Source: Fragum whitleyi | Taxonomy: Eukaryota; Mollusca; Bivalvia; Cardiida; Cardiidae | Direction: 5' to 3' | DNA length: 64,000 nucleotides | Assembly: GCA_948146395.1 (NCBI GenBank) | Contig: OX411543.1 | Location: 48,088,517-48,152,516, forward strand | Shown: piece by piece, positions 11,879 through 24,820 of the stretch | How the letters are laid out: each line of letters begins with the position of its first letter | Numbering within the stretch: the stretch's first letter is position 1 | The notes under the pieces: model-generated | Told to the model about the DNA's origin: nothing | Database searches by the model: none | The model's input: the letters and a program-made list of their open reading frames with translations, nothing else | Program-made: the position numbers and the translations under genes

Positions 11879-13220
11879 ATCCAAAACAGTCAAGAATTTT
11901 CAATATTTGAATGACGTCCGCTCATCCGGTTATGAATTTTCAGCCATTGAAAAAAGTGTTTGCGTTTGTGTGATCGTTATAAGACTATGAATCCAAATTC
12001 AAACAATGTATTTTGGATAGAACTTCATATGAGCTTGACGAAAAACGCCAATATTTTATAAAGTCAATAATTTTTTTTCGGCCATATTTTGAGGGTTTTC
12101 CCATTTTTAGAGTACTCAGAGAAAACGACGAGCATGTATTCAACGTTACCTTTTGTCTGTCCTTCGGATAGGAAGCAAATAAAAATTATGAAAATGGTAA
12201 AAACAACCCCTACCTTATATCCGCTAACCAAAGTGCCAACAAATTTCTTATTTTCAATATTGAAAAAAGTGTTTTGAAATTTGAATATTTTTTTGAGTAT
12301 TACCTCCCTTCATCTTAACAAATAAGTCAAAATATGTAAAAAAAAAAAAAAAAAAATTATAATAACAATAATAAGCTTGTGACCCAATTTTATCATATCA
12401 AAATATTCACCATTACAAATTCATATTAAGAGTATCAGAACAAGTTTGATAGAAGACATATATCTATTTTAATGTGAAGCATGTATTAGTAGCCCTCAAT
12501 ATAAAATGAAAAACAACAAACCCACATGTATTTCTATCAAGGACCGCATAAAAATGTGATATTTTTCGTTTCCTTCATTTAAATTCCATAATGTTTTGAT
12601 AATTTATTGGAATGAGATGTTGTTTGCAAACAAAACATAAATCAATTGATGTCATTTTGTCAAAAAATAATAACTTTAAATCAAGGGTATAATTTTGAAA
12701 GAAATTCAAAGGTAGGAACTCTAAGGCACACGTGTTTTTTGGTACCTATTTTCGAAGGGCTCCGGGAAAAAAACAAGCAATTATTAAAGTATTACTTGAT
12801 CTGATCTTGCGTTTTTGTCTTTCATACCAGTGCTAATTTTTCCAAATTTGTTTGTTTTTAATTTTGAAAAACGACTATCAGTACCTTAGACAGATGTGAT
12901 TTTAAGTATGTAAAATGTTTCAAACGCACTTCATTTTATTATTTGGCATTAAATACGGAAGCAGTATATGAATAACTAAGATTTTTGCATGCCAATCAGC
13001 TTGATAAATCGAACAAACCTTAGTATATGCTTACTTTATATTTATCATAGATAAATGAATAGTTTTATAGAAAATTAAGGTATAAAAAAACTAAACAATG
13101 CAAAAAAATGAATGAATTGAACATGGTGTGTAAGGAAACGAGAGAAATTGGCTTTTCTGTGGATTGTTTGACAAAAGGATTCATCAATCAGTCATTGTGT
13201 ACAATACCCTTTACTATTGC
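11879..13220. other. AT-rich intergenic
   Basis: No gene is recognised. A 70-bp segment (11,937-12,010, 'gtttgcgtttgtgtgatcgttataagactatgaatccaaattc') recurs at 61,030-61,095, upstream of the GPCR. There is a poly(A) tract near 12,340. Confidence 0.5.
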
Positions 13221-13221
13221 C

Positions 13222-13725
13222 CATTATTCACCAAACGGCTCATAGAATTTAGATTTTTCTTGTATTTCTAGTGTTAATTTAAAATATCTTTTTAAACCCT
13301 TTACTGATGGAATTATCTTTTTCAGTTTCCACGTGTAAATATATCGTTGTAAGATTACATACAAAATATCAACTTGGGGGCGATTTTCACAACCTAGGAT
13401 AACATCTGAACATTTTAACTGAAAATGAGCGTACAATTTTCGCAATTTAAGGTTTAAATTTGTATACAGAGGTTTAACTTTATCACATTCAAAGAAAATA
13501 TGGATTATCGTTTCTTCCCTCGGATTGCAAAAGGTATATAAGTTTGTGTCGGAAATTCCTATTTTATGAAGAAAACGATTAGTTGGGAGTATTTTATGAA
13601 GTATTCTTATCTGAAGCCATCTAAAATAAGTGTCATATGTAATTTTGAAGACATTTGAAAATAGAATTTTCCTATTGATGTTTATGTCTTTAAACGAATT
13701 TATAATTTGTGTAGAACAAATTTAA
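13222..13725 (-). pseudogene. LINE (non-LTR retrotransposon) C-terminal fragment, zf-RVT-like
   Basis: The minus-strand frame stays open for about 165 codons, ending at 13,224. It shows WLQIRILHKILPTN (around 13,585-13,630), followed by IGISDTNLYTFCNPREET and HIFFEC. This is the arrangement of the zinc-binding domain after the reverse transcriptase in many LINE ORF2 proteins (zf-RVT family). The usual first Cys of the pair appears as Tyr (Y-T-F-C). The C-terminal part has YIYTWK followed by a basic/aromatic tail. No reverse transcriptase core is present upstream in the window; that side ends at a stop codon near 13,726. It is a truncated, probably dead copy. The clade is not determined. Confidence 0.7.
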
Positions 13726-13835
13726 TTGAAAATGAATATCGCTTTCTTCTTTGTTGCCCTAATATACATAGACTTTAGAACGAAATATTAAGATAATATC
13801 CAATTGCCTTATATATTAAATTTCAATTAATATAT

Positions 13836-14094
13836 GCGACCCGTCATGCGAAAAGGGAACATCTGTATAGTGCGTAAAGTGTCGACCCTAGTCAGACTGC
13901 GCGGATTGCGCAGACTGACTAGCGTCGAATTCTTTCGAACTTTGCTTACTATCTGAATCTAGAATGATCGATCTACCCTCTTGTGGAAGAATCTTTAAAA
14001 TGCGGCCTCTGGTTGACCTATGCTGGACCCAATCTCTTTTCAATTATTCATTTTGCAGACTTCCCAGATGGTCCCTTTTCGCGCGACGGGTCAC
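13836..14094. repeat. MITE family 2, copy 1
   Basis: The terminal inverted repeats read GCGACCCGTCATGCGAAAAG and CTTTTCGCGCGACGGGTCAC, continuing to about 30 bp. Inside is the hairpin TAGTCAGACTGCGCG / CGCAGACTGACTA. Other copies are at 30,637-30,750 (partial), 31,177-31,405 and 38,364-38,624. Confidence 0.85.
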
Positions 14095-14096
14095 AT

Positions 14097-14690
14097 ATGT
14101 CAAGTTCCAAATGCAATGTTTTGATAAGAGTTTGCAAGTACATAATTGAATATTTCGGATTTTGAGAATAATTAGTTAAGTAGACAACTGGTTCAATACT
14201 GATGCTTTGCGCATAATAAACGCTCAGTTTTCATTTGTAAGTGGCTGAAGACAAAGTTTATGTCGATTTTGCCTTTGGACAAATGCCGTAAATGTTATAA
14301 TGGCTGCAGAGACACAATGTGACAAATATCTATTTTCCAACCCGAACAGTTTTGAATATAACTCATTGAGCGATGTGTCTAAGCAAAAGCGGAAAGGATA
14401 TTTGATAGCTTATAATCGGAATCGCTACCTGGAGTCACGTGCAACTTTTCGGACCATAATTGGACGATTAGATCGGAAATAATCCGTATAATACAGCCTC
14501 AATGAGCCGCCTTTTAATTAACTGTGAATTAGCATAGCTCATTGAACAGCCATAGTTCAAGCAAATCATTTCCTTTAATTTCCATTTAGAATCAAGTCAG
14601 GCAAAAACGGGACCAAAAAGTTAATAAAAAGTATCGAAAGAAGAATATAATGTGAAGTTCTTGTTATGCCTAATGAATACACATGAACTC
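14097..14690. other. Intergenic, no gene seen
   Basis: Only short unrecognised frames are present. Confidence 0.5.
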
Positions 14691-14694
14691 TAAT

Positions 14695-15000
14695 ACGGTA
14701 TTTTCACTTATCTTATAACTATACAAATATCTGTGTGATAACGACCCATATGATATTTTTTATGATATCACATACTTATATTTAGAACAATGATATCATG
14801 CAGCTATTTTTAGAAACTTGCATTTCTGTTAGAAACATTGGCAAAAAGAAGACAAAAAGAGGTTATAAGATAAATATAATACATACTTAGTGTATTGTAT
14901 GAAAAATATCTATCTCTGTTGTGAGAATTGATAATTGTCTCGGCAGAGCCTCGACAATTTTCAATTCCTCCAACCTCGTTAGATATTTTTTTTATATAAT
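14695..15000. repeat. Foldback repeat family G, copy 1
   Basis: It shares TTAGTGTATTGTATGAAAAA, ATATCTA(A)C, TTGTGAGAATTGATAATTGT and a CTCGGCAGAGCCTCG centre with the inverted copy at 17,590-17,925. The centre forms a hairpin: GAATTGATAATTGTCTCGGC pairs with the sequence around 14,945-14,965. The outer arm contains 'tgatatcat' and 'ctgttagaaacat' segments that also occur in the other copy. Confidence 0.7.
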
Positions 15001-15453
15001 ACACGTATTATATATTTATGATTATAACTTTCGAATCAAATATGCGAACCATACCAATACAATTGTATTCGAATCAAAATGTCAAAATTGTGGAAATCGC
15101 CAAGAGCATTTAGTAAGTGTTCACGAGTGACTTAAGATTGCTACATGCATTAAGAAAGCTTATCGGTTAAATTAATGATATCTTTTCTCGAGATCCCTTG
15201 AGTGATTTCGTGTATTTAACAAATTGTTCTCAGCATTGAGAAGTGAAATTAGTAGTAGGTACATGTATGATTGAAAAAATGCTCACCAGTGCTTTATTTC
15301 CGTTACAAGGCGGCAAGCTAACTGATATTATGCCATTTCAACTGCCATATACAATGTACATGTATATCTTTATTTCTATTTGAATATAAGCGAACAGAAG
15401 TCCGGCGTTTTTTTTTCAATTTACATTTATTCATTAGTTCTATAGCCAACCAT

Positions 15454-15454
15454 G

Positions 15455-15500
<46 letters not shown>

Positions 15501-15536
15501 TAATAATGATAATAATAACAATAATGATAAAAGCAA

Positions 15537-15623
<87 letters not shown>

Positions 15624-15624
15624 C
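15454..15624. repeat. (AAT)n microsatellite
   Basis: About 170 bases of nearly uninterrupted AAT repeats, broken once around 15,495-15,540 by variants. It accounts for the poly-Ile, poly-Leu and poly-Tyr open frames on the minus strand, which are not genes. Confidence 0.97.
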
Positions 15625-15698
15625 CAAATGTGCAAAAAGGAAAAAAATAAAGCAATGATTGCAATATCTCTGTCTATTTTTATAATTAAAGTCTGTAC

Positions 15699-15916
15699 GT
15701 GACATTTCCAACGATTTCTTGAGAACAGGATGGATAGACATTATTCAGCCTAGATAGCTCTACGATGTAATAAGCCTTTTTTGCTGACCTCGTGAAGATG
15801 GGCTGCATACTTGTCTTCATCAGAGCGTAAAATGAAGACTCTGATCAGACTGTGCGGATGCACATGCTGACCAGAGGCTTGGCTCTGCGCACTTATGAAT
15901 ATGTTGGAAATGTCAC
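15699..15916. repeat. MITE family 3, copy 1
   Basis: A 218-bp element with 14-bp perfect TIRs: GTGACATTTCCAAC at 15,699-15,712 and GTTGGAAATGTCAC at 15,903-15,916. The interior has 'ctgatcagactgtgcggatgcacatgctgaccag'. A second copy is at 33,211-33,413. Confidence 0.8.
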
Positions 15917-17589
15917 AGAATAAACTCATATATGAAAAAAGAAAAATGCGGCCGTGCGTCAGCATCATCCTTCAATGTTTAGGATAAACAAACTAGGAGA
16001 AAAAAACAAACAAACAAACAAACAAAACCAAGGTCAAGAAACTTTTAAACGTTAACTCATATTTTTATCTCATCCCTCTTTACAAGGCAAATAATGTAAT
16101 GTGAAATGCGCATCCCTGCATAATGTTGAATGACAAAAATGCTACTAGAGGTCGCTCAGGCTTCACGAAATCAAAACAAGCGAAACACGATTTATCAAAG
16201 TTTATATGTTTAACATCATTGATTCTATTTCAACTGCCCCTTTCTTTGATCGCTTCTTCAAGCTGTAATAGTTAAGGACTAACTTAGGGTACAGACATCC
16301 TTACATCCAATTTTCATTTTAGTGTCTTGCGTTCAGAAAACTAATCAAAGGGCGTTTAGCTATCATAAAATTGGAGGAAAATACAATATCCACCTTCATA
16401 TCGACATCTTTTCGGGATAACTCCAATGAAAACCGAAAGCGCCGTGCGCACGTGCAAGTTTCATTAATGTATACAATACGGCGTTAATGCCTTTAAATGT
16501 GTGGCTTAATTGAAAACGGAGCCGCGTAAAACACGGTGTAACGGATGGTTTTGCCTTGTTTTCCGCTCTGCTATGTCGTCTCACGAATTGAGGACAATTA
16601 ATAAATTTTATTGACCGGTTCTCTTCCGGCGAAGTATTAGTCTAATGCCCCCTAATGCACTCCGCCACGACAAATTTTAGAAGGATAGAAAGAATGATTG
16701 AGAGGTTTGGTTTCATTGACTCTTTACGCAGTTGTCCGAATGGCATTAAACATTTCACTCACAGTCATTTCTACCAGAGATGATATTGCTTACAACTTTG
16801 TAAAGGCACTAACAAAGGTTTTAGGTTAACAATATTAATTACCATCTTTCCAATGAATTGGAAATAATATTAGGAAGATATTGACCATACTAAATTTCTG
16901 TTGCAACTTGCGTACTTCGAATATAATCGAGATAATCTTTATTTCGCGGGTATTCGACAAGGAATTTGTATTTGTTGTGATGCTTTGTTTGTTTGTTTTT
17001 TTTTTTTAATTATTTTTTCAATTAAAATCAACTTGTATTTTACTTAACCCTTTGCTGTATAATCCCTGCTTTTTACGTGCCTGTGATTTTTTGATTGAGA
17101 AAACATTGTGAAAAAAGAAGAAATTGCTTCTGACAACTAATTTCTCCTTTTTCCACACTATTTTCTACACTACCAAAAGGTTATTTTTCAAATTGAATCC
17201 ACTTTAAATTTTCGTCTGCAAAACCTTTGAATTTGGACAGGTCCAAAATTTTGTAAAACAGGAAAGGGGTATATGAACCATTATGATACATGTATTACGA
17301 TTGGATATTTGTACTCAGGAAGGGAATTGTTCACACTAGAGTGAAGGATACTGTATCCATCAATAACGGACTACTTAACGTAATCTGTTTCAATTAAACT
17401 TTACCGTGCTAAACGGTTGTGGAAAAGGAATGAATAATTTAAGCTATTTACTTAATGCAGAGAGAAAATTCACGAGGTTAAGTTTTATTAAATTAAATAT
17501 TAAAAATATAATATAATAATAATATTAAATAGTTATAACAAAAGCAAACCAACAAATTGTATGGTCTTTTTGAACTAGAGATATGTATA
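15917..17589. other. Intergenic, no gene seen
   Basis: It has an (AAAC)n run near 16,003-16,025 and otherwise nothing recognised. Confidence 0.5.
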
Positions 17590-17925
17590 ATTCGTACATA
17601 GTGTTTTGTATGAAAGAAATATATCTAACGAAGTTTTGGGAGAATTGATAATTGTCGAGGCTCTGCCGAGGCAATTATCAATTCTCACAACCGAGTTAGA
17701 TATTTTTTCATACAATACACTAAGTTAGCATTACATTTATCCTATAACCTCTAACTCCCTTTTTTTATCGTCGATGTTTCTAACAGAAATTCAAGCGTCT
17801 AAAAATAACAACTTTCTGTTATTGTTCTAAAATTTTCCATGTGATATCATATAATATATCATATGGGATGTAATCACAGAGTTATTTGGTTAGTTATAAG
17901 ATAAATACGGCTAAGAGCGTCGTAA
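17590..17925. repeat. Foldback repeat family G, copy 2 (inverted)
   Basis: The hairpin core GAATTGATAATTGTCGAGGC / GCCGAGGCAATTATCAATTC (17,642-17,682) has a short TCT loop. It is flanked by 'atctaac' and 'gtattgtatgaaa' arms, then the same outer segments as 14,695-15,000 in reverse order (GTTTCTAACAGAAATTCAAG, TGATATCATATAATATATCA, TTATAAGATAAATACG). Confidence 0.75.
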
Positions 17926-19299
17926 AACTGAAACAGCCTATGATTTTAGAATGAACATTGAACGAATGAGCTGTGAATGAAATTAAAGGGAGACAATACA
18001 ATATTGCTGGTTTAAGTTAAGATTAACGAAATAAACGATATATAATATCTTCCTTTAATCAAATACAAGTTGTAAAATTATATTTCTATGTCTTTAGAAA
18101 CTAATCCGAAGATTCACGTTCATACAAGACAGAAAAACCATTGATTCTTTGGTTCAATTCGAATGTATCTCTTGAGCTTTTAAATGGATTTGGAAGATAG
18201 ATAGATATATAGATTTTATTCAGTAAAAGATGTTAACAATACATGGTGAAATGTAATGATACATTACGATGAAAATATAACAAGTTTAAGTTTAACAAGT
18301 TTTATTTAAATTATATTCCAGAAGGCCATAAGACCCATGTGGCATACAAATACATAATATAGCAACAGTGAACATGGATTTTATAAACATGCAACACATA
18401 AATAGCGTTTCAATTACTTTTGACAGAGCCGATTAACCCTTATTATGTTAAATCAAACACCCGTTTCAAATAAATTGCAAATATTCGTGACTCTTCGACC
18501 ACCCTAGCTAAAACTTTTCACTCTTTGAGTACAAAGCAGACAAAGTAGGCCAAGATCCGATCGCACGCATGTGTGGAAACATCTTGGTCTATATTGACTG
18601 CCAAGGCATGTATATGTAGTGAACAGTATGATAGAGGTAATAGTGTTTCTTCAAAGAAAATCGTTTAGACTAGAGCTTTGAAATAAGGTGAAGTGCACAT
18701 CCATTGAAGCCCATACACACTCTGTATATGCACTTACAAAGGCCATGCACCAACCAAAATATAATAAAAGATTTAAAGAAACATGATTCTAATTTCCCCT
18801 CTATATTGTCTCCCTTGTACGAAACGAAAATACAAGAAATAAGACAAAAGGGTTGCATTAATGATATATGTTTGAGTTTGGTATTGATGCGGAATACTTT
18901 TAATAATTCAGTTAAAAATATATATCAATGACGTAGAATGGATAAATTTGTTAACATTTTTTATAATGTAGAATTGGATATTGAGAAAAAATTAAAAGTC
19001 ATATTCGAACGCATTTATACATTGAGTATGATATTTTGGCCCACTTGTTACCAATGCACATAACAATGTTATTGAATTAGGGTATACATCACAGTACGTT
19101 ACATAAATCAAGTTTGCCACCACCAAACCTGGGTTATCGCAAAAAAGAGATCTTAATCTCTTATTTTCATTGCGTACCCCTGCTTGAATATAGTTGGTAT
19201 AGAGAGACATAATGCTGAATATGACTAAATTGTCACAATTAAACTGAGCGTTTCTTATAACTTGCATTATGTCACAGATTGTACAAATTGTTATCACAA
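17926..19299. other. Intergenic or LINE 3' flank
   Basis: No gene is recognised. 18,992-19,299 is open on the minus strand for 101 codons directly downstream of the LINE remnant. It may be part of that element's 3' region, but it shows no motif I know. Confidence 0.4.
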
Positions 19300-20520
19300 A
19301 TACCCTAGAAGATACTTATGGACACTTTTTTTAAACAAAGCAATAGAATTTGCATTTTTAATTGGCTTTGGAAAGCGGTTCCAAAGGCAGTAAGCAATAT
19401 AAGAAAATGACTTTCTTCCATGGGTCCAAGCCCTTGGAACAGCAAAGCAACCGTTCCTGCTAAATCTAGTACCATATGAATGGGACTTTGCTACTTTTTT
19501 AAATTGTCCCCACTAATATTTTGGAGCTGTTCCGTTTTTTATCTTGAAAACATGCAGTAGAGCAATTTCATCAACTCTTTTACTAACTGGAAGCCAATTT
19601 AAAGTTTTATAATGTGTATCTTGGATACGTGAACGGTGGTGCAAATCTAAAACGAAACTAATAAGTTTGTTTTGTAGAACCTGAAGTTTGTTAGTCCATT
19701 TTTTGTTCAAACTGAATGAAATACCGAAAGACACATGTATAGTCAAAATAACACTGAATTAAGGAAGAAACTAATAATTTTCTAGTATGTAGTGTGAGAA
19801 ATTTGTTCTTTCGATAAAGAAACTTCAGCCTAGCAGTTGTCCTCTGCAATAAAGACCTTGCCACATTTTCACCAGATAAACTTTGGTCAAGGATTGCACC
19901 AATGTATTTCACAAAAGAGGTTTTATTGACTGTAATCCCGCTACATCCAACATTTATTTTACCATTTCATTTCAACTTTTGCTTTGAGCCAAAAAGAATG
20001 GATTCAGTTTTCCCTAAGTGTAAAGACAATTTGCTATCGATGAGCCAGGATCTCACTTTATTAAGGTCATCAGACAACGCCCTTTCAACACATGACCTGT
20101 CTCTATCTGAAACTAAAGATAGCTGAGTCATCTGCATAAAGAAGAAGTTTGTTTTTTTACAACTGCAGGCATATCATTCACATACATTAAAAACAATAAA
20201 GGATCAAGGATATTTTCAAATGAAGACTGAGTTTTGTTAATATCCACACACTGCTTCCTGTCAGTAAGATAAGACATAAACCAGAATAAGATAGGTGTCT
20301 GTTGAAAACCTCTTCCTGGAGCCAGACTGAAGCTCATATAACACATTTTTATCACTTAAATATGGTTCTATTTGATAAAAAACAATTGTTGGCTCAAATA
20401 TTTTAGAAAACAACACTTAGAATTGATACAGGTCGATCATTTCCCATATTAAATTAGCCTTTTCATTCTTTTAAAGAAAGGAACATCTCTAGCTGATTAA
20501 ATGTCAGGTGGAACAATACC
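19300..20520 (-). pseudogene. LINE reverse transcriptase remnant (jockey/CR1-like group)
   Basis: Minus-strand fragments in several frames line up in order with the 3' half of a non-LTR retrotransposon ORF2. They are an upstream SKIFE-like segment (~20,400), YLSDKNVLYELQSG (~20,350), LLFLMYVNDMP (~20,180) and the catalytic LYADDS (YADD codons at 20,127-20,138). These are followed by WLIDSKLSLHLGKTESILFG (~20,030), KYIGAILDQSLSG (~19,880), LVSSLIQC (~19,770), LNWLPVSKRVDE and HVFKIKNGTAPKY (~19,520-19,610), and a C-terminal FSYIAYCLWNRFPKPIK-like segment (~19,370). The YADD box is intact, but it is out of frame with its neighbours, and several stops and a deletion before YADD are visible. It is a dead copy. 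The clade is from memory of similar invertebrate elements and was not tested. Confidence 0.85.
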
Positions 20521-20989
20521 TTGAATCAAAGACAGGTAAATTATATGCAGGAATCCTATCTTAACCAGTAAATTTGGCTGCATGTAATTTATTCAAATAC
20601 CCTACGGTCGTTATTTGCCATGTGCTAAGGCAATTGCACTTTATATCCCAAAAAATACAATGAAAAAGACACTCTTCCCTTATAATTACAATTTCCTAGA
20701 TCGAAGAAAGTGTTAAAATATTCGACCAAACATTAGATTGCACTATCTATTTTTAGATCGTGTATTTTTTTTATCTCGCTATCGAAGTGAAATGTCATAA
20801 AGTGAAACGAATGATACTCCGTATTTTTAAACGAAAACGGCGTTGTCTTAGCTGAGAGGGTTGCTTGATGATCTTCGTCGACTCGCTGTAAGCGGTGGCT
20901 CAGAATCAGAACTACAGGCTTGTAAACACCAATTCTTTTGAAAATATCTAAATTCTACATAGATCAAATAGCAATGTAAGGCTATGGAC

Positions 20990-21108
20990 GGGGAACGAGG
21001 GACTTTCGAGTTCCTAAAACATCGGACTTGCTGATCGAAAGTCGGGGAGTGGGGGATCCCGAAAGACCTATTGCATTTTATACAGAAATAAAGTACATTG
21101 GATTTCCT
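20990..21108 (+). repeat. Short dispersed repeat H, copy 1
   Basis: It shares 'ttcgagtt.cta..aca', 'gatcgaa.gt', 'attgcattttatacagaaat' and 'aaagtacattgga' with 49,880-49,985. It could be the 3' end of some retroelement, but the parent is unknown. Confidence 0.6.
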
Positions 21109-21112
21109 AACG

Positions 21113-21490
21113 TAGAATGATATTGAATGAGTGATTGGAGCGCGTTTTGAGTGAAATTGAAGGGAGGTAATCCAATGTCGCTAATTTTGTTCAGGATGAA
21201 CAAAATTAGCGATATTTAATATTTCTCTTTAATAAATTATGCATATAGTTTCTATAGATAGCTTCCTATTCTTCAAAAACCTATCAGAAGCTTGAAATTT
21301 GAATTATGTCAGTAAAATCGCGATTTTTTCCTAGCTTGATTTATCTTGAATTATGTTGTTGATCTCTTTCAGTGAGTGTGGATTGTTTTTGATCGAGTGT
21401 TTGGAATGGATGAATGGAGCACTGAGCGAGTGTTTTGGGATGGTTTTGATCGAGATGAATATAAATCTCACGATGTTGTTAACTATACAT
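21113..21490 (-). repeat. MITE family 1 copy (reverse orientation)
   Basis: It contains the hairpin GTCGCTAATTTTGTTCAGGATGAACAAAATTAGCGAT in pieces (21,177-21,213). The flanks are characteristic: GGGAGGTAATCC, TATGCATATAGTTTC, 'gttttgatcgagatgaat' and a right end 'ctcacgatgttgttaactata'. The left TIR is lost. Confidence 0.8.
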
Positions 21491-22569
21491 CCCTGAGAAA
21501 CCAATTTCTAACGCTGAAATTACCTTTTCTTAGAGCTTTTAACGACATCACATTGACATTTGAAAATATTGTTTATTTACTACATGTACATTGCCCATAT
21601 AACCAGACAATTCCTTTGAACTAAATCTTTTTATTTATTATCGCGCATTATCGATAGATTACTGAGTAATTTCAAAGCAAAACCAATGATGTTACTAAAG
21701 GATTTTATTCTGTTTCAGAGCATTTTGCCATTTCTTACATATCGAAGTGAAGCCAACTTTACCTATTTCGACATGCAGTTAAGAAGATTTTTAAACTACA
21801 CTTGGCCAATGTTCTTACTACACCGTTTTGAGATCAGGAGTATTCCAACATTCTTCGACCGATTTCCTTGCAACTTTTGCTAAGGCCCCCCACTTTAACG
21901 ACTTTTGATTATTGCTAATTGTAGTGTGTCAAAGTGTTTTCGTTGCATGTTTACACAGAGGGCTTGAAAACAGTAATGGCTCACATGTCTCCTGGGTTGT
22001 TTTTTTTTTCAGTAGTAAAATTAGATAGGTAATGTGTAGCCTGTCGATTAAGAGCCCGAAAAATGTTGTTCAGATATCAATAGAAGACAGAGAAAAGACT
22101 ATCGATCTGGTCTGAGGTTGCTCCACATGCTTATGGGTCGCCAGTCGAAGGGATCTGATAAGGTTATAAGGTTATGTTTAGTAACGTGCACAGAGTGCAT
22201 GTCGACGAAATTTCTGCTCACATTCACAATGCGATAGTTTTGTCAAAGCCATCACAATTCCGTGATATTGACTCTCTGGAAATCCTGTGCAGACAACTGA
22301 CGTACACAACCATCGATAGAGCGTTAGCCTGCAAATCACGGTGTCAGCAGCTTGACTCGACTGAGGGCTTCATACTTAAAGGTGATTTAAATGTTCATTT
22401 GCCTCTAGCTACTAAGCAAACAATAGTCTGAGTTGATCAAGACGCTTGAGGATCGTATAGTGTAATGTTGTTGCACTAGGGTTAGGGTGGTTTTTTGTCG
22501 AAGTCGTCCCAAAACACGTACAAATCGTTAAAACAAGATGAAAAATCGTTTACACACGAACAGAATATA
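21491..22569. other. Intergenic, no gene seen
   Basis: The 85-codon open frame at 22,174-22,431 has no recognisable motif and no supporting context. Confidence 0.5.
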
Positions 22570-22735
22570 CGTAGAATTATAAAAAAGGTAATAAAATGAC
22601 GCTAGTTTCGTACAAATTGACGAAATTAGACATATTACAATACTTTACTTTTAATTCATTCAACCCTTGCTCTTCCCACTCATTCAATAAAATCCGAAAT
22701 TATTCCAAAATCATTCACTGTGTCCATTACTTGGT
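22570..22735 (+). repeat. MITE family 1 fragment
   Basis: It keeps the central hairpin region and the 'cattcaataaaatccgaaattattccaaaatcattcac' right part. The right TIR is absent. Confidence 0.55.
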
Positions 22736-23204
22736 GTTGCTTATTGTATTTCTTTCAATGGATACGTGGATAGATTATATACTTTGCGTCTTATTTCAAC
22801 TGAATCGAACTTTCAAAAAATGAGGCAGTGAAACACTAATATGCATGTAGTATAGTATTAATGGAAGATATAAGAAATATTCCTTTCATTTCGAGAAAGA
22901 TGTTGGTACAACAGTCATAATAATCACCTTAAAAACAAATTGCACTGTACGCGACGAACAACCTTTTCATTAATCATGCACCCGACAAGAAATCCCGAAA
23001 AAGTTACTTCGCGTGAAATTTACATACAAGTAAACGTCTTTCTCAGTTGATTTGAAGGACGTTTAAAAAGTATTTAAGAACCTGGCTTTTACTTACTGTT
23101 AAATTACTTTTTAACAATTGATTTGTTTGATTGTAATGGTCTACATCATTGCTCTCTCCTTCTACTTTACTACAAAGAGTAGTAGGATTAATAAATAGAG
23201 GATA

Positions 23205-23350
23205 ATCGTTTGTTTCAGTGTAATCGATTTATATTTATTGAGTGAACAACAAAGGCTATATTTTCACGAATGGCGGAGCCACTCGTGAAAATATAGCTTT
23301 TGCTGTTCACGAAATGAAATATTAATCTATCTTACTCGAAAAACAAACGA
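23205..23350. repeat. Foldback repeat with ~30-bp hairpin
   Basis: AAGGCTATATTTTCACGA and TCGTGAAAATATAGCTTTTG pair around a short GC-rich loop (23,253-23,303). They are flanked by wider matching arms: AAATAGAGGATAATCGTTTG on the left and CAAACGATTATTTTATTT on the right. It is similar in design to family G and to 32,795-32,960. Confidence 0.7.
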
Positions 23351-24421
23351 TTATTTTATTTCTTTATTGCAAAAATGAGACAAAATGTGAAATCTCTAGC
23401 ACATATTTTCGTAAAGCGCATCATTTCGCGCGTGACTGCTATGCAGCGTTCATTGTGACGTCACTTATTTCACCGCGCATAGATGATGTCAGATAGGATG
23501 AAATGCACAAAAGCAGAGTATAAGATTTTGATAATTTCACTGCTTTTGCGGTGAGTTTATCAAGTGATAATCTACCATTATTTCTCCATAAACCACCGAA
23601 ATGCATTAAAAAAAAATTGTGTTACTTTGTACATACCTGTAAGGCTATAAACCTGTTTGTATTTGTCGGTCAACAAAATTTCTGTTCAGTTCTGTAAATG
23701 TATTGAATTCCCTAAAAATCAAAACAAAATATTTTTATTTGGTTACATTAACTTACAGATAAATTGGTTCAAAATAAGATTCCAAATAACAGGCTGTAAT
23801 TTTGAAACATAAGTGGTTATGCTTTATACACGCATCATTACTCCGGTTGAGTTCATGTTGTTTCTGAAATCAAATTAGGGAAATATTTCGTTACAGTGAA
23901 GGGTTAAGTAGCTTACGAATTTAATGCAACATTGACGTTATTTGTCTCAGAATGGATCGGGGACGAATGAACCACGTGTCCATTTAAACATAAAATTCCA
24001 GGCGAAGACAACCGAGAATCGCCGCAAATATCTCCCATAATCCTTCAGGATAAAAAGCGTGTTTGATTGGAAACGATTAGATGTAATTGGGAATAATAAA
24101 GCTTATCCCTCTCAATCGGCGAACAAATTGACTCCTGTAATGTAAGACGGGGCATTGGAAAATCACAACTATCAGAGATCGTCAAATATTCTATTGAATA
24201 TGATTACTTTTTCAAACATAATGTCCATTTTTGGGATATTCACAGCAGTCTAGTTCAGGTTTATCACAAAAAGATTAAATGGAAAGCATGCAGTGTATGC
24301 TTAGATCAGACTGTACGTCAATACAGACTGAATTGTGTCTACATTGTCTGCCAAAGCTTTGTATACAAAGGGAACATGTCATGTCACACAGCATTTGAGG
24401 GGCAAAAGCATGGGAACCCAT
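23351..24421. other. Intergenic, no gene seen
   Basis: No recognisable gene or repeat. Confidence 0.5.
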
Positions 24422-24697
24422 AGGCGTATCTAGGACTTTGAAATATACGCACTCAGAAGAAGACAACAAAAGAATATATAGGATAGGCGATATGAGGACT
24501 GTGTAAAAAAATGTAAAAAAAATTGAATGCCCCCCCCCCTTCCGCTCGCTTTTAATGATGTTCGTGAATATTCAAAAACATGGTAACTACAGCTTTAAAA
24601 AGCTATAGTTTCGATGTTATGATCATTCATCAACAATATTTTTTCAATATTTCTTTTACGCACTCGCTTAAATTGCGTAATACAGTTTCGCCCTTGC
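24422..24697 (+). repeat. Foldback repeat family A, copy 2
   Basis: It runs from GGCGTATCTAGGACTTTGAA to TTTCGCCCTTG and matches copy 1 (968-1,245). The centre CTACAGCTTTAAAAAGCTATAG still folds back. Confidence 0.75.
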
Positions 24698-24779
24698 TAT
24701 CCGAGCTTAAGTATTAAATATGAAGAAATAGACACATTCTTTACTTACACAAACTTACATGGTTTTTGACAACAAAAAC

Positions 24780-24820
24780 TACAGCAACTACAGCAACAAC
24801 AACAACAACAACAACAACAA
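24780..24820 (+). repeat. (CAA)n microsatellite
   Basis: A CAA/CAG trinucleotide run. It explains the poly-Thr open frame here. Confidence 0.9.

Noticed and set aside
15318..15741. Three ~75-105-codon minus-strand frames (poly-Ile, poly-Leu, poly-Tyr)
   Set aside because: They are translations of the (AAT)n microsatellite in three frames.
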